Below are positions 14,393 to 24,050 of a DNA stretch of 64,000 nucleotides, in pieces (the first letter of the stretch is position 1; each line of letters begins with the position of its first letter). The stretch is taken from the NCBI GenBank assembly GCA_021769425.1, contig JAETSX010000007.1:1-64000 (forward strand), read 5' to 3'. Both the position numbers and the translations under genes were made by a program. This stretch comes from Eubacterium sp. GTDB taxonomy: Bacteria; Bacillota; Clostridia; Lachnospirales; Lachnospiraceae. The notes below the pieces were generated by a model that saw nothing but the letters and a program-made list of their open reading frames with translations, was not told the origin of the DNA and made no database searches.

Positions 14393-16867
14393 CTATATTG
14401 ATATCTTGTATCCATAATACTCTTTCAATTCTGCCTTTCCAAGAATTTTTCCCGATTTCTCATATTCCTGCTGCAGCGCCGTCATAATATGCTCCATCCC
14501 GGTAATTTCCTGCCGGGAAGCAGCGATAAAGGCGGCGTTTAACGCAATATTTTTGATAGAAGCCCCGGAAATCTCGAAATTCTCTGACAGATAAGGAATG
14601 TCTATGTCCTTCTGCAGAGGCATCTGCCTCGGAAAAACTTTCTCCCAGAGCAGGGCCCTCTGCTCTTTCTGGGGAAAAGTAAACCGGATGATATACTTCA
14701 TCCTCCGTTTATATGCGTCGTCAAAATTCTGCATTAAATTGGTGGCCAGGATGGTAATCCCATCGTATTCTTCCATTTTCTGCAGCAAATATGCGGTCTG
14801 GGCATTGGCGCTGATGTCTCTGGCGTCCGACACGTCCACCCGCTTGCCGAACAGCACGTCCGCTTCGTCAAAAAACAGAATACTCCGGCTCTTTTTCACT
14901 TCGTCAAAGATTTCCCGCAGATTTTTCTGGGTTTCTCCGATGTATTTGGACAGCACGCCGGAAAGATCCACTTTATATAATTCCAGATTCAGCTCTCTGG
15001 CAATCACCTGAGCCGCCATCGTTTTTCCCGTGCCCGGAGGCCCCGCAAACAGAAGGGAAACCCCTCTTCCATAGGCAATCTTATCCTGAAAGCCCCACTG
15101 CTCATAAACTTTGCCCCGATAAGCCACCTGGCTGCAGGCCTGGCGCAGCAGCTCTTTGGGCCCTTCCTCCAGCACCAGATCCTCCCAGGCATAAGCCGCA
15201 TTCACCCGGCTGGCACGCTCGCCCAGCCGGTGGGAAATCTTCTGCTGACAGGCCTGATATAAGAGAGCGGCAGATACCGGAACCTGCCCCTGAGCCCTAT
15301 TTGTAATGCCGGCATCCGGCGGGGCAGGATACAGGCGTTCCCTATTTGTAATGTCGGCGTCAGACGGGGCAGGATTTAAGCGGACAGCCAAAACCGGGGC
15401 CTGATCCCTGGCCTGCCGGCAAGCAGATTCTGCCGCTTCCCTGATAATCCCCGGCGTAAAATCAAACTGCGCCGCCAGCCTGTCATACAGAGAAGCTGCT
15501 GTCTCTCCGGCAGATTCTGCCTCCGAGTCCTGCTGCAGATTCCGGCTGCGATTGCACGGAGATTGAAGAGATGGGGGATCTTCTGCCTCCAAGTCCTGCT
15601 GCAGATTCTGAGCGTCCAAAAACGCTTCCTGCTTCCCCATATTTTCCGCCAGAAATTCCTGCCACAGACGGCTCCTCTCCTGTATCGTGGGAAAACGCAT
15701 CCGGAATTCTTCCGTCTGATATCCGAAAGGATACTCGCCTTCCAGCGCATCGGCGCCCGGCTCCTCTTCCACCGTCAAGAAAATATCACGGAAAAACAGT
15801 GAAGCCCGCCGAAGGATTGCCTGTGCAGTCCGGCGCTTTTTCTTCTCACCGGCCCAGAGCGCTTCCCAGTGGCAGAATGCCAGAAGCGCCCGATCCAGCA
15901 CCGCACGCACTGCCGCTTCCCCCACCGCTTCTCGTATCTGTTCCTCGCTTCTGTCCGCCGCTTCCCTGAGATCGAAAAACAGCACGCCAAACCCCAGGCT
16001 GCCGGCTGCCCGGCGAATCTGCAGCTTCTTTCCGCTGCCGCAGGGGCCCCGCAGCAGAAACAGCCTTCCCTTCTGCTGGGCTGCACCTTTTACCGGCTGG
16101 CCGCTCACTGCACCTTTTGCCGGCTGGCTGCCCATCACATTTTCTGCCAGACGGCGGCTAATTGCCTCCGCTGTCTCCTGGTTAATATTCAGCCCGGCTT
16201 CTGTCCCGCTGCCGGGAATGTAAAGCTGATATTCTGCTTTCCGGTTCAGTAAATCTGATTCATAGAAAAACACAAAATCAATTAAGTCCTTGGAAAGCTT
16301 CAGCCGCCAGGAAAGCTCGCTTTCCTGAGAGGCCCCTTTCCCGCCGAAGATACAGCAGAGCATTTCTTTCCTTGCGAAAACCTGATGGATCATGGCGTTT
16401 TGTTCCAATTCCTCCATGGTATACATCTTCACACACAGATCCAGAGAGGGATACCGCCAGGCAAGATCGTCCTGGAGATAGCAGTACAGCCGTTCATATT
16501 CCCGGTTCAGTTCCGGCGCCATGGCAAGGCAGGCCATGAACTGTTCAAACTCCGTCAGCTCCAACTTCCGGAGCATATACTCAAAGGGCAGCATCACCCC
16601 GCTTTTAATCGTACGGTATGCCTTGTCATGAAATTCCCGCCACCGGGCAAACAGCGCTTTCCGTTCTCTGCGATAAGCTTTCCGATCCATATGGGAAAAA
16701 GCGTCCTCTAAGACATTGGAAAGTTCTTCCTGAAATAATCTGGTATTGTACACATGCCTTATTCTCCCGTCTTCTCCTAGGCGCACAGCATACCTGGTAT
16801 AAAGGCTGATTTCTTCTTTTACCAGGACAAGCAGCTCCTGGAAATATTCCTCCTGTCCCGAAAACAC
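14393..16867 (-). CDS. Double-AAA+ ATPase of the injection system (Afp15/Pvc15-like)
   Basis: An 824-residue CDC48-type ATPase. The second AAA+ domain is complete: Walker A G-P-P-G-T-G-K-T-M-A-A near residue 610, Walker B I-L-F-F-D-E-A-D-V-L-F near 665, then sensor and arginine-finger regions (A-T-N-L, Y-K-R-R-M-K-Y-I-I-R-F). The first module at about 270 has a damaged P-loop (G-P-C-G-S-G-K-K, with Lys in place of Ser/Thr), so it probably does not hydrolyse ATP. Between them is a Gln/Ala/Pro-rich linker with two internal duplications (N-L-Q-Q-D-x-E-A-E and P-A-P-x-D-A-x-I-T-N-R). In Afp/PVC systems such an ATPase is needed for assembly of functional particles. A paralogue lies at 50548. Confidence 0.92.
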   Translation of the reverse strand: MFSGQEEYFQELLVLVKEEISLYTRYAVRLGEDGRIRHVYNTRLFQEELSNVLEDAFSHMDRKAYRRERKALFARWREFHDKAYRTIKSGVMLPFEYMLRKLELTEFEQFMACLAMAPELNREYERLYCYLQDDLAWRYPSLDLCVKMYTMEELEQNAMIHQVFARKEMLCCIFGGKGASQESELSWRLKLSKDLIDFVFFYESDLLNRKAEYQLYIPGSGTEAGLNINQETAEAISRRLAENVMGSQPAKGAVSGQPVKGAAQQKGRLFLLRGPCGSGKKLQIRRAAGSLGFGVLFFDLREAADRSEEQIREAVGEAAVRAVLDRALLAFCHWEALWAGEKKKRRTAQAILRRASLFFRDIFLTVEEEPGADALEGEYPFGYQTEEFRMRFPTIQERSRLWQEFLAENMGKQEAFLDAQNLQQDLEAEDPPSLQSPCNRSRNLQQDSEAESAGETAASLYDRLAAQFDFTPGIIREAAESACRQARDQAPVLAVRLNPAPSDADITNRERLYPAPPDAGITNRAQGQVPVSAALLYQACQQKISHRLGERASRVNAAYAWEDLVLEEGPKELLRQACSQVAYRGKVYEQWGFQDKIAYGRGVSLLFAGPPGTGKTMAAQVIARELNLELYKVDLSGVLSKYIGETQKNLREIFDEVKKSRSILFFDEADVLFGKRVDVSDARDISANAQTAYLLQKMEEYDGITILATNLMQNFDDAYKRRMKYIIRFTFPQKEQRALLWEKVFPRQMPLQKDIDIPYLSENFEISGASIKNIALNAAFIAASRQEITGMEHIMTALQQEYEKSGKILGKAELKEYYGYKISI

Positions 16868-16887
16868 TGTTTCACCGTCCTTTCCCT

Positions 16888-19347
16888 TTACATTCCTGCA
16901 ATTAGGGCATCCTTGAAGGCATCCCGATTATTAGCCTGGAGCAATGAGGCATAATTCACGCCCATACCACTCAAACTCTCATCAACTTTTTCATATCTTT
17001 TCATGATATTGCCAACTTCCGCTTTCTTTTCAGCGGTAGGTTCGCCCTCCAAGGCAGCGGCTGCTCCCCGCAGTCCATATTTCTTGTCGTCGGCAATCCC
17101 TTTCACCATCCCGTAAAGCCTGTTTTTTATCATTCCTGTCTCTTCCTGCTTCCCTGTGCCTCCTTTATCTCCCATACGCTTTTTAATAAAATGATTTGCA
17201 ACGCTGCTTCCCAGCAATCCCACGCTTGAAACCAGGCCTGCTTTCCCGCTTAAATCCTTCAGAGTCTCGTCCTTCTCATTATAAAGGCTGGCAGTTTTCA
17301 GAGCATTAGATCCAAGCCCTAAAACGGTTGAAATAAGATTTGATACGCCTATCTGCGCTTCTCTCATCTTTTTCTTTCTGACTCTTCGGAATCCTAGAAA
17401 CAGTATCACAGGTTCCTTATCTGCATCAGTGACATTCTCTCTTTGCACAAAGCTTGCGGCTCTTTTTACAAATTGTTTTCTCTGCAGGGTGCCTTCATCG
17501 CCTGATTCCCTTTTCTTTTTCTTCTTCTTTTCCTCTGTTTTCCTCTTCTCTTCCTCTTTTTTCCCCTTCTTTTCCTCTTTTTTCTCCTTTCTTTTCAAGC
17601 GCCGCGCACGTATTCTCTCTCTAAGCGTTTTTTTCCTTTCGGCCGGCGGAAGTTCTTCCCTTCCTTCCTCTTCTTCCTCTTCTTCCTCTTCTTCTCCATT
17701 CGCTAAGTGATTGCCCGCATTAATATCACTATTATCATTACTACTATCACTATTATCATTACTACTATCACTATTATCAGTATCATCATTTGGCAAAGGA
17801 GCCCCACCATCATTACCTGGCGCAAGATTGCCGCCGGCTGGAAGATCCTGCTGGACTAAATTTCCTCCCTCCTCCGCATAACGCTTCATCGCTTCCTCTG
17901 CTTCTTTCGCCTGTGCATCTTCAATCTCATTTGCTTTGTCAATCTCCCCTCTCATAGTGTGCAGACCATTCAGCTGAGCGGTAATTATTCCCATCTGCCC
18001 TACCATACCTGAAATCGTCGCCACTTTATCCGCCACCTTTGCCACCAATCCCTTTCCTCTTCCATTGAAAGCCTCAATGGCTTTTGCAAGAGCAGCCGCT
18101 TTCGACAGAGTATTAGCCAAATCAGTAACAATACCGATTACCATAAATATCTTTTCACTTATTTTGAGCTTTTTTCTACCCTTTACCAGGGCCACTACTT
18201 TCTTGATCAGTCCCCGGATGGAATTTACGCCAGCAATGATACTTGAAACCATGCCAACTATGGAATTCGTCTTGCTGTTTTTAAAACCTTCGTCAAAATA
18301 ACTTGCCACGCCGGTAACCCCGCCGGTTATCTTTGCAATCTGTCCCGCCTGATCCATCAAGTGGCCTGCGCCTTTAACCTTTGAAGAATTCATAAAGCGA
18401 GAAAAACGGTTCGGCCCTTTGCCCGCGTCCTTTTTCTGCAATGCTTTCTCTTCACTTGCCGGCTCCTTACCCTCATCCATCATTCTTAAATGAATCACGG
18501 CCCGGTACAATTTCCCCTCTTTTCTGGTCTGATATACTTTTTGCTTCAATTTCAGAAATTCTATCTCTTCCTCGCTGGCTCCTTCTTTGGGAAAAAACGT
18601 CTCCTCAGATACATGTAAAACACTCAGATCTTTCAGCGTATCGAAAGCTCTGTTTGGATCAGCGTCAGGCTGTTCAACTTCCTGCTCTCCTACCCCGGCA
18701 TTTGCCGCTGCGGCGGCAACCTCCATGTTTAAAGCGTCTAAGAGTCCTAAATATTCCGAACCTTTTTGTTTTTTTACTTTTTCCCTTACTTTTTTCGCTC
18801 CTTTTACTTTTTCTTTTTCTGCTATTTTTGCTTCTTTTCCTGCTTCTTTTTCTGCTTTTTTTGCTTCTTTTTCTGCCTTTTTTTCCTCTCTTTTCTGCTT
18901 TCTCTCCGCCCTCCATTCTTTGCTTCCTTTTTTGGGCTTATGAGGCTGCTCACGATTCTCAATCAACGGCTGTTCTTCATGATTCGGAGAATCAAAAGTC
19001 TCTCCTACAGTCGAACTGCTGCTTTCTACAGTGTTGTTTGAACCTCCAACAACAACATCATCGTCATCATCGTCATCTTCATCATCATCGTCGTCGTCAT
19101 TATTATTATCATTTTTATTTTCACTTGCTACTTGACCTGCCAGTCTATCCTCGGCTCCCGGAATGCCATTACTATTTCCCCTGGCTCCCGGAATGCCATT
19201 ATTATTTCCTAAATTCTGGCTTCCCATCGGCTGAATCGGAACATTTGTCGACCCATTAGTATCCTTATCATTTTCTCCGCGGTCTTCCTGAGTATCCTCA
19301 CTGCTTTCTTCATTCTCGCTGTTTCGCACTTCTTCTATTTCCGGCAT
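16888..19347 (-). CDS. Charged low-complexity protein of the injection system, candidate cargo or tape measure
   Basis: An 819-residue protein with no recognised family. Residues 1-135 are disordered and acidic, with two N-G-I-P-G-A repeats and a long Asp run. Residues 140-205 are a Lys/Glu/Ala coiled coil (A-E-K-E-A-K-K-A-E-K-E-A-G-K). Residues 330-480 contain hydrophobic, Gly/Ala/Ser-rich helices (S-I-V-G-M-V-S-S-I-I-A-G-V, I-F-M-V-I-G-I-V-T-D-L-A). Then come a second Ser/Asn/Asp run, a Glu run, a Lys/Glu run and a final helical domain. By gene order it sits directly before the AAA+ gene, where the tape measure lies in Afp/PVC loci. A disordered N-terminus followed by membrane-active-looking helices would also fit a payload. 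Function unassigned. Confidence 0.8.
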   Translation of the reverse strand: MPEIEEVRNSENEESSEDTQEDRGENDKDTNGSTNVPIQPMGSQNLGNNNGIPGARGNSNGIPGAEDRLAGQVASENKNDNNNDDDDDDEDDDDDDDVVVGGSNNTVESSSSTVGETFDSPNHEEQPLIENREQPHKPKKGSKEWRAERKQKREEKKAEKEAKKAEKEAGKEAKIAEKEKVKGAKKVREKVKKQKGSEYLGLLDALNMEVAAAAANAGVGEQEVEQPDADPNRAFDTLKDLSVLHVSEETFFPKEGASEEEIEFLKLKQKVYQTRKEGKLYRAVIHLRMMDEGKEPASEEKALQKKDAGKGPNRFSRFMNSSKVKGAGHLMDQAGQIAKITGGVTGVASYFDEGFKNSKTNSIVGMVSSIIAGVNSIRGLIKKVVALVKGRKKLKISEKIFMVIGIVTDLANTLSKAAALAKAIEAFNGRGKGLVAKVADKVATISGMVGQMGIITAQLNGLHTMRGEIDKANEIEDAQAKEAEEAMKRYAEEGGNLVQQDLPAGGNLAPGNDGGAPLPNDDTDNSDSSNDNSDSSNDNSDINAGNHLANGEEEEEEEEEEGREELPPAERKKTLRERIRARRLKRKEKKEEKKGKKEEEKRKTEEKKKKKKRESGDEGTLQRKQFVKRAASFVQRENVTDADKEPVILFLGFRRVRKKKMREAQIGVSNLISTVLGLGSNALKTASLYNEKDETLKDLSGKAGLVSSVGLLGSSVANHFIKKRMGDKGGTGKQEETGMIKNRLYGMVKGIADDKKYGLRGAAAALEGEPTAEKKAEVGNIMKRYEKVDESLSGMGVNYASLLQANNRDAFKDALIAGM

Positions 19348-19377
19348 AATCTCACCTCACTCTTTCAGAAAGTTCCG

Positions 19378-22185
19378 TCAGAACTTTTCAATTACTGTTT
19401 CAATTTCTTCCTCCGCTGCAAGTTTATAATACTTATCACACCGGTACAGATATTCCTTCGCTGCCTTATCCTTCCGGTGCTGTTTCAGCACTTCCACAAA
19501 AACAAGCCTTGCTTCATAGAACTTCTTTGCCACAAACAGCCCCACACCCTGTTCAAATAACTGCCGGGTCTGCTCTTTATAATAGAATTCTTCTTCGGAA
19601 TCCCCGTCGTATACGTCATACACCCGCTCATAGGAATTGTCTGCCGCCAGATAAATATTTCCCAGATACCTGGCATGGTAATGCTCTTCAAAATCCGGTA
19701 TCTGCTTATAGACCAGATGGGTAATTAGAATATGGGCGCCGTATTTATCTCCTTTCAGCCGCAATGCTTTAGCCAAATCAGAATGGGCGGAAATCGTTGT
19801 GGCTTCCATCCTCTGTTCATGCCCAATGACGCCAATCATCACGCGTCCGTAGCTGATGGCAATAGTTCTGCCGTTGCCGGGCATCGTCCGTTCCAGCAAA
19901 TGCTGGATATCAATGGCCGCATCCAGCGCCTCTTTGCTGCTGGGACAGCCGTATGCTTTTCGGACAGCTTTATTTTTATTTCCCTCTGTCCTCTGGCTGG
20001 CTGCAGGAACATCTGTACCGGGTAAACCGGAAACTTTCTCCGTAAAGAAAGCCGACAGCCCGGTATCCTCAAAATGCTCCACCACGCCGGAATGGCTGTT
20101 GATGGGTTCCACCAGCATAGACAATACCTGATTGATGTCCATGCACACCTGTTCTTCCGAAGATGAAACCCTCTGTTTTGGATAATCCATGGCATGCAGC
20201 GACAGAATGGTAAAATCTCCGATCATCTGATCTCCCAGTTTCACTTCCTGAATAGATTCTTTTCCCAGCAAATCAAGGATTTTGGCTGGAATAAACTTAT
20301 AGTAACCGTCTGACATCCCCTGAATGTCCTGTACATACTTTTCAAGCTCCAGTGACATCTGGTTAAAAGCCGAGGAGATATCTGCCACTTCATCATGCCC
20401 CCGCACCGCAACCGTTACTCCCAGGTTTCCGGACGCCAGCTTTCCGGCACATTCCTTTAATGCTTTCAAAGGCCGCAGGAAAATATAGAGAATCGCCAGC
20501 AATGCCGCTGTCAAAGCCAACAGCAGAGCAGAAGAAACATTTTTTAGGTTCCACTGGTAATACCACACCTGGTAATCCTGAATATTTCCATCCACTGACA
20601 CAGCCAGCAGTCCGTATTTTGTCCCGTCCCCCAGCACAAGAGGAATAAATTGATTGTTCCGCTTTCCGTTCCTGTTTTCATCCGTCATATTTATTATCTC
20701 ACCGGAATCAAAAGCCTGATAAATTCCTTCTGCAGTCTCCGGATCATACACCCATTCCACCGGAACTCCGCTGTATTCCGACATGGACTCACTGACATAC
20801 AGTTTTCCTTCTTCATCGGAATGAAAAATACTGTAAACATACACACACAGCTCCCCAATTCCCTTATCCTCCTTCAGGCTGCGGTGACTCAGCATCAACG
20901 CCCGATCTCCGGAAGGAAATTTATTCGCGTCTTCTTCAATGTTATGTACAATATCCTCTTTCAGCACTTTTCCCAGCGCTGACAAAGCAAAGGTCTGGTT
21001 GCCCCCCAGCTGCTCCCGCATACTCTGTTCTATCCAATATTCCAAAAAGCCGTCCATTACCAAAAGCCCCAGTAAAAAGACCAGGCAAAGCCGGACTAAA
21101 ATCGTCTGAAAATGGTATTTTACCCGGGCCATCCAATACAGGCACAAAATCACCGCCGTCAGCGTAATTCCTCCGTAACTCCATGCCATTCGATGCAAAA
21201 CTGCAGGCAGGGTAAGAGAAATTTCGCTGATATCCCGATGTTTCCCGTCCTGATAAGAGCAGATAGAAACCCGGCCATTCCCATCCTCCACCCCTGCGCA
21301 AAAGCCAATTCTGGTACAGTCCGGACTCTGAAGATTCTGAAAGTTAAATTCCGGTGCATCCTTCTGAATCTCTTTCTGAGAAAATACTACTTCTGATTTT
21401 CGTTCTGTCAAGTCGATGTAGCGGATACATTTTTTCTTATAATCCAGTACATAGGCCCCTGTCCCATCATCGGAAAGGCTTTTGAATCTTCCGCTTTTGC
21501 CGGTAATCCCCTTTATTTTGATCAGCTCTTTGGCTCCGATCTCCTTGGCTCGGACTTCTCCTGCATAATCTGTCCACAGTAAAATTCCGTCTCTGCTTAA
21601 AAAAAACTGGGCGTTCAAATAAGGATATTCCATAGGCGCCTCTTCCAAAATCTCCTTATTTCCCTTCTGATCCAGAGAAAACAGTCCGGCAGTTTTCGCC
21701 TCTTTTTCTGAATCCGGTATGCCTACATAATAAAGCCGCCCATCCCGGATATGCTGAACTGAAATCTGACTGTATTCATCGGCGTCCTCCGTCAAATCAT
21801 ACTCTGTTTCCACCAGCTTTCCCCGTTTAAAATCACATTGATACACTTTGCAGCTGATTCCGGCCCAAGATTCTACGTTGATTTCTTTTAAAAGCACATA
21901 AACATTTTCCTGGCTGTCAAAAAAAATCTGGCTGATCATCCGGTATTTTTCCCTGTCGTGCTTTTTACAGACAATCACATCCCCCTGCTTTCCCTCTGAA
22001 TCTGAACGAATAATTTTTAAATCTTCACTTTTCCCCCGATCTACATAATACAGATATCCATCTTGTAAATGAATCTGTTCAATATAATTTAATTTAATTT
22101 TTCTTCCATACAAGGTAACCGCTAAAATTGCAAAAATCGCCGCAGCCGCAATGCAGGAGATGCCATACAAACTTTTTTTATTCAT
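19378..22185 (-). CDS. Membrane receptor with HAMP and degenerate class III nucleotidyl-cyclase domain
   Basis: A 935-residue membrane protein. TM1 is at about residues 7-27, followed by an outside domain of about 300 residues with propeller-like repeats (D-G-Y-L-Y-Y-V-D, D-G-R-L-Y-Y-V-G). Two more helices near 335-380 and a second outside domain lead to a last helix near 550-570, a HAMP segment (L-R-P-L-K-A-L...N-Q-M-S-L-E-L) to about 625, and a class III cyclase-like domain (about 650-860). Its first metal site is changed (L-S-L-H-A-M-D where F-x-D-I-x-G-F is expected), but G-V-I-G-H-E-Q-R-M-E-A-T-T-I-S and the A-L-R-L motif remain. The tail is TPR-like. It is probably a sensor or scaffold rather than an active cyclase. 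The start follows TGAGGAAAAAGAT. Confidence 0.85.
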   Translation of the reverse strand: MNKKSLYGISCIAAAAIFAILAVTLYGRKIKLNYIEQIHLQDGYLYYVDRGKSEDLKIIRSDSEGKQGDVIVCKKHDREKYRMISQIFFDSQENVYVLLKEINVESWAGISCKVYQCDFKRGKLVETEYDLTEDADEYSQISVQHIRDGRLYYVGIPDSEKEAKTAGLFSLDQKGNKEILEEAPMEYPYLNAQFFLSRDGILLWTDYAGEVRAKEIGAKELIKIKGITGKSGRFKSLSDDGTGAYVLDYKKKCIRYIDLTERKSEVVFSQKEIQKDAPEFNFQNLQSPDCTRIGFCAGVEDGNGRVSICSYQDGKHRDISEISLTLPAVLHRMAWSYGGITLTAVILCLYWMARVKYHFQTILVRLCLVFLLGLLVMDGFLEYWIEQSMREQLGGNQTFALSALGKVLKEDIVHNIEEDANKFPSGDRALMLSHRSLKEDKGIGELCVYVYSIFHSDEEGKLYVSESMSEYSGVPVEWVYDPETAEGIYQAFDSGEIINMTDENRNGKRNNQFIPLVLGDGTKYGLLAVSVDGNIQDYQVWYYQWNLKNVSSALLLALTAALLAILYIFLRPLKALKECAGKLASGNLGVTVAVRGHDEVADISSAFNQMSLELEKYVQDIQGMSDGYYKFIPAKILDLLGKESIQEVKLGDQMIGDFTILSLHAMDYPKQRVSSSEEQVCMDINQVLSMLVEPINSHSGVVEHFEDTGLSAFFTEKVSGLPGTDVPAASQRTEGNKNKAVRKAYGCPSSKEALDAAIDIQHLLERTMPGNGRTIAISYGRVMIGVIGHEQRMEATTISAHSDLAKALRLKGDKYGAHILITHLVYKQIPDFEEHYHARYLGNIYLAADNSYERVYDVYDGDSEEEFYYKEQTRQLFEQGVGLFVAKKFYEARLVFVEVLKQHRKDKAAKEYLYRCDKYYKLAAEEEIETVIEKF

Positions 22186-22228
22186 ATCTTTTTCCTCAGA
22201 ATCTATTTCCATCGCCTGAAACATTTCT

Positions 22229-22612
22229 TTACAGCTGCACGGTGGGACAGCCCGAATTGGTAAACTGTATCATCCCTCCAAAGGAACAGGTCAGCTTACA
22301 GGTATCGTCCACTGCCGGTTTGCCCCCTACCAGCACCTGCGGAACTCCCGGCGTCCACGGCCCTGCCGGAACCGGCGTACAGGGCATCGGCGTCAACACT
22401 CCCATAGCCGCGGCAGTAGCCGCGGCCACCGCAGGGTTCGCCATACTCTGACACATTCCGAAAGGTGCAATATTTACAAAAGGTATTGTATCTGAAATAC
22501 AGGCCAGCGGCATCGCCGACATTACCTGCGCTGTAGGCAGAATCGTCAGTACTGAGGGCGCCATGCCGAAGGTACAGGTCAAAGCCGCTCCTCCTGTCAC
22601 ACATAATCCCAT
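22229..22612 (-). CDS. PAAR-like spike tip protein (DUF4280 type)
   Basis: A 127-residue protein starting MGLCVTGGAALTCTFGMAPS. Repeated small-residue/Cys patterns (L-T-C-T-F-G near the start, L-T-C-S-F-G-G-M-I near the end) and the central I-P-F-V-N-I-A-P-F-G-M-C and C-T-P-V-P-A-G-P-W-T-P-G segments match the PAAR-like DUF4280 family, which forms the pointed tip on the spike of T6SS and extracellular injection systems and can carry effectors. The ATG at 22612 follows AAGGAGGATTGAAAG. No effector domain is fused. Confidence 0.9.
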   Translation of the reverse strand: MGLCVTGGAALTCTFGMAPSVLTILPTAQVMSAMPLACISDTIPFVNIAPFGMCQSMANPAVAAATAAAMGVLTPMPCTPVPAGPWTPGVPQVLVGGKPAVDDTCKLTCSFGGMIQFTNSGCPTVQL

Positions 22613-22616
22613 TCTT

Positions 22617-23360
22617 TCAATCCTCCTTAGAAATATAATTCTCTCGCCCCTGAAAAATCTCTGTCTTCCCGCACTCTTCCTTTCCCTGCTCCCCGCAGGA
22701 ATAATACAGCAGGGATTTTTCCTGGGAAAGCTTCGGGAGCAGCAGATAAAAATCTCCCTTTTCATCTGCCATGCTCTCCAAAGCCGGATAAATCACCGTG
22801 TCTTTCATGAAATAATCTGCCCCTAAAGGCTCCTTTAAGGGATAAGGGCCGGCATCTTCGGCGATATCTTTTAATGTAAGATAAATGCCTGATGTCTCCT
22901 GCTTCCTTCTGATATACCAGAGAGGACTGGACAGCCTGCCTTTGAGGTAAAAAGAAATGGAATTTTCCCCTCTCTTATAATCTCCCAGCAGCCGGCAGCT
23001 TTCTTTTTCATTTTCCATATGAAACTGACAAATGCTTCCGGGCCTGGCCCTGCCTCTGACTGCAGTATGCTCTGCCCGGCGGGGATAGGCCGGTGAAGGG
23101 TACATCAGCACCTCCTCCGGTTCTTTCCCAGCATCGGATTTCAGGCAGATTTTTCTGCGCTGATAAATGGGAGATTCAATTTCCACTTCAAATTCCGGTG
23201 CACTCACATCCACAAACAGGAAATATCCGCCCTGCTTCTTTTCCATTTTTCCTCCGAAAGGAACATGAATCCGAATGCCGGAAAACACCGGCTCCCCGGT
23301 AAATGCATCTCGCAGCAGAACTGTCTTGGACAGCCGTATCTTCGTTTCCTGCAATACCAT
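22617..23360 (-). CDS. Injection-system accessory protein, beta-rich, unknown
   Basis: A 247-residue protein with RBS AAGGAGACGTAAT. The N-terminal 90 residues look like a beta sandwich of the carboxypeptidase-regulatory type (L-L-R-D-A-F-T-G-E-P-V, then G-G-Y-F-L-F-V-D-V, then F-E-V-E-I-E-S-P-I-Y). The rest alternates strands and ends with a Lys/Glu-rich stretch. It is placed between the DUF4255 and PAAR-like genes, with single-base to four-base gaps, so it belongs to the particle or its assembly. A role in holding the tip or decorating the tube is possible but unproven. Confidence 0.75.
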   Translation of the reverse strand: MVLQETKIRLSKTVLLRDAFTGEPVFSGIRIHVPFGGKMEKKQGGYFLFVDVSAPEFEVEIESPIYQRRKICLKSDAGKEPEEVLMYPSPAYPRRAEHTAVRGRARPGSICQFHMENEKESCRLLGDYKRGENSISFYLKGRLSSPLWYIRRKQETSGIYLTLKDIAEDAGPYPLKEPLGADYFMKDTVIYPALESMADEKGDFYLLLPKLSQEKSLLYYSCGEQGKEECGKTEIFQGRENYISKED

Positions 23361-23361
23361 A

Positions 23362-23940
23362 TTACGTCTCCTTTCCGGCAAAACGGTAGTTGATTTCCGT
23401 TACTCTCTTTACGGCCTTCTTCTTTGCAGACTGAATTTCCACAGGCCCCGCACTGTAGAACAGAGACGTCCGGTACGCTGCATTGGGCACGGTCCACAGC
23501 CGTACCTTCTCTTCCATCTCCAAATCCTGCATCTGAATGCGGATATTGGCTCCACCGGGTCCTTCAACCGGCAGAAAACTGTCCGGGTCCAGAGCCGCGT
23601 GATCCCGCAGCGCCTGGATGATTCTGCCAAACATCTGATGTTCCTGGACTGCCCGGTATTTCAAATCGCTTTGCAGATAAAGAGTGATCATATAGTGGAG
23701 CCGCAGATAAACAGAAGGATAGCGCTGCGTATTTCTTCCGATATTGGTCATCTCATGGGCCTGGATGGTATTATCTTCTCTGACATCGTAAAGCCAGACC
23801 CCCACTGCAAAATCCCCGTGGTCTTCCGGCGAACAGAGGCCGATCTGATCCGGACTGTTTAAAAGTTCCGGTATCAGAGCTTCTTTCAGCAATGACAGGA
23901 TTCCGTTTCCCGTGTCCGCGATTTTGGTATAATCTGACAT
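23362..23940 (-). CDS. DUF4255/Pvc16-type tube terminator protein
   Basis: A 192-residue member of the DUF4255 (Pvc16 N-terminal) family, which in Afp and PVC particles caps the end of the tube and sheath. Family features seen are V-G-V-W-L-Y-D-V-R-E-D near residue 50, Y-P-S-V-Y-L-R-L-H-Y-M-I-T-L-Y near 80, E-H-Q-M-F-G-R-I-I-Q-A-L near 105 and L-W-T-V-P-N-A-A-Y-R-T-S-L-F-Y near 150. The inner ATG at 23940 is preferred, since GAGGA lies six bases upstream; the ATG two codons earlier abuts the RBS. Confidence 0.9.
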   Translation of the reverse strand: MSDYTKIADTGNGILSLLKEALIPELLNSPDQIGLCSPEDHGDFAVGVWLYDVREDNTIQAHEMTNIGRNTQRYPSVYLRLHYMITLYLQSDLKYRAVQEHQMFGRIIQALRDHAALDPDSFLPVEGPGGANIRIQMQDLEMEEKVRLWTVPNAAYRTSLFYSAGPVEIQSAKKKAVKRVTEINYRFAGKET

Positions 23941-24050
23941 AAGCATTCCTCTTTCTGCATTTGGGTAAATAATTTCTTCTATTCCGGCCTGACGCTTCGA
24001 TCCAGCCGCTCCAAGGCAGCGCTCCTTAAATCTTTCGGCTATAATTAAAT

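Noticed and set aside
15376-15750. Extra minus-strand frames inside the first AAA+ gene
   Set aside because: They are alternate frames of a GC-rich linker and lack start signals.
18441-19259. 272-codon plus-strand frame opposite the 819-residue gene
   Set aside because: Leu/His/Phe runs are the antisense of the Glu/Lys/Asp runs; not a real protein.
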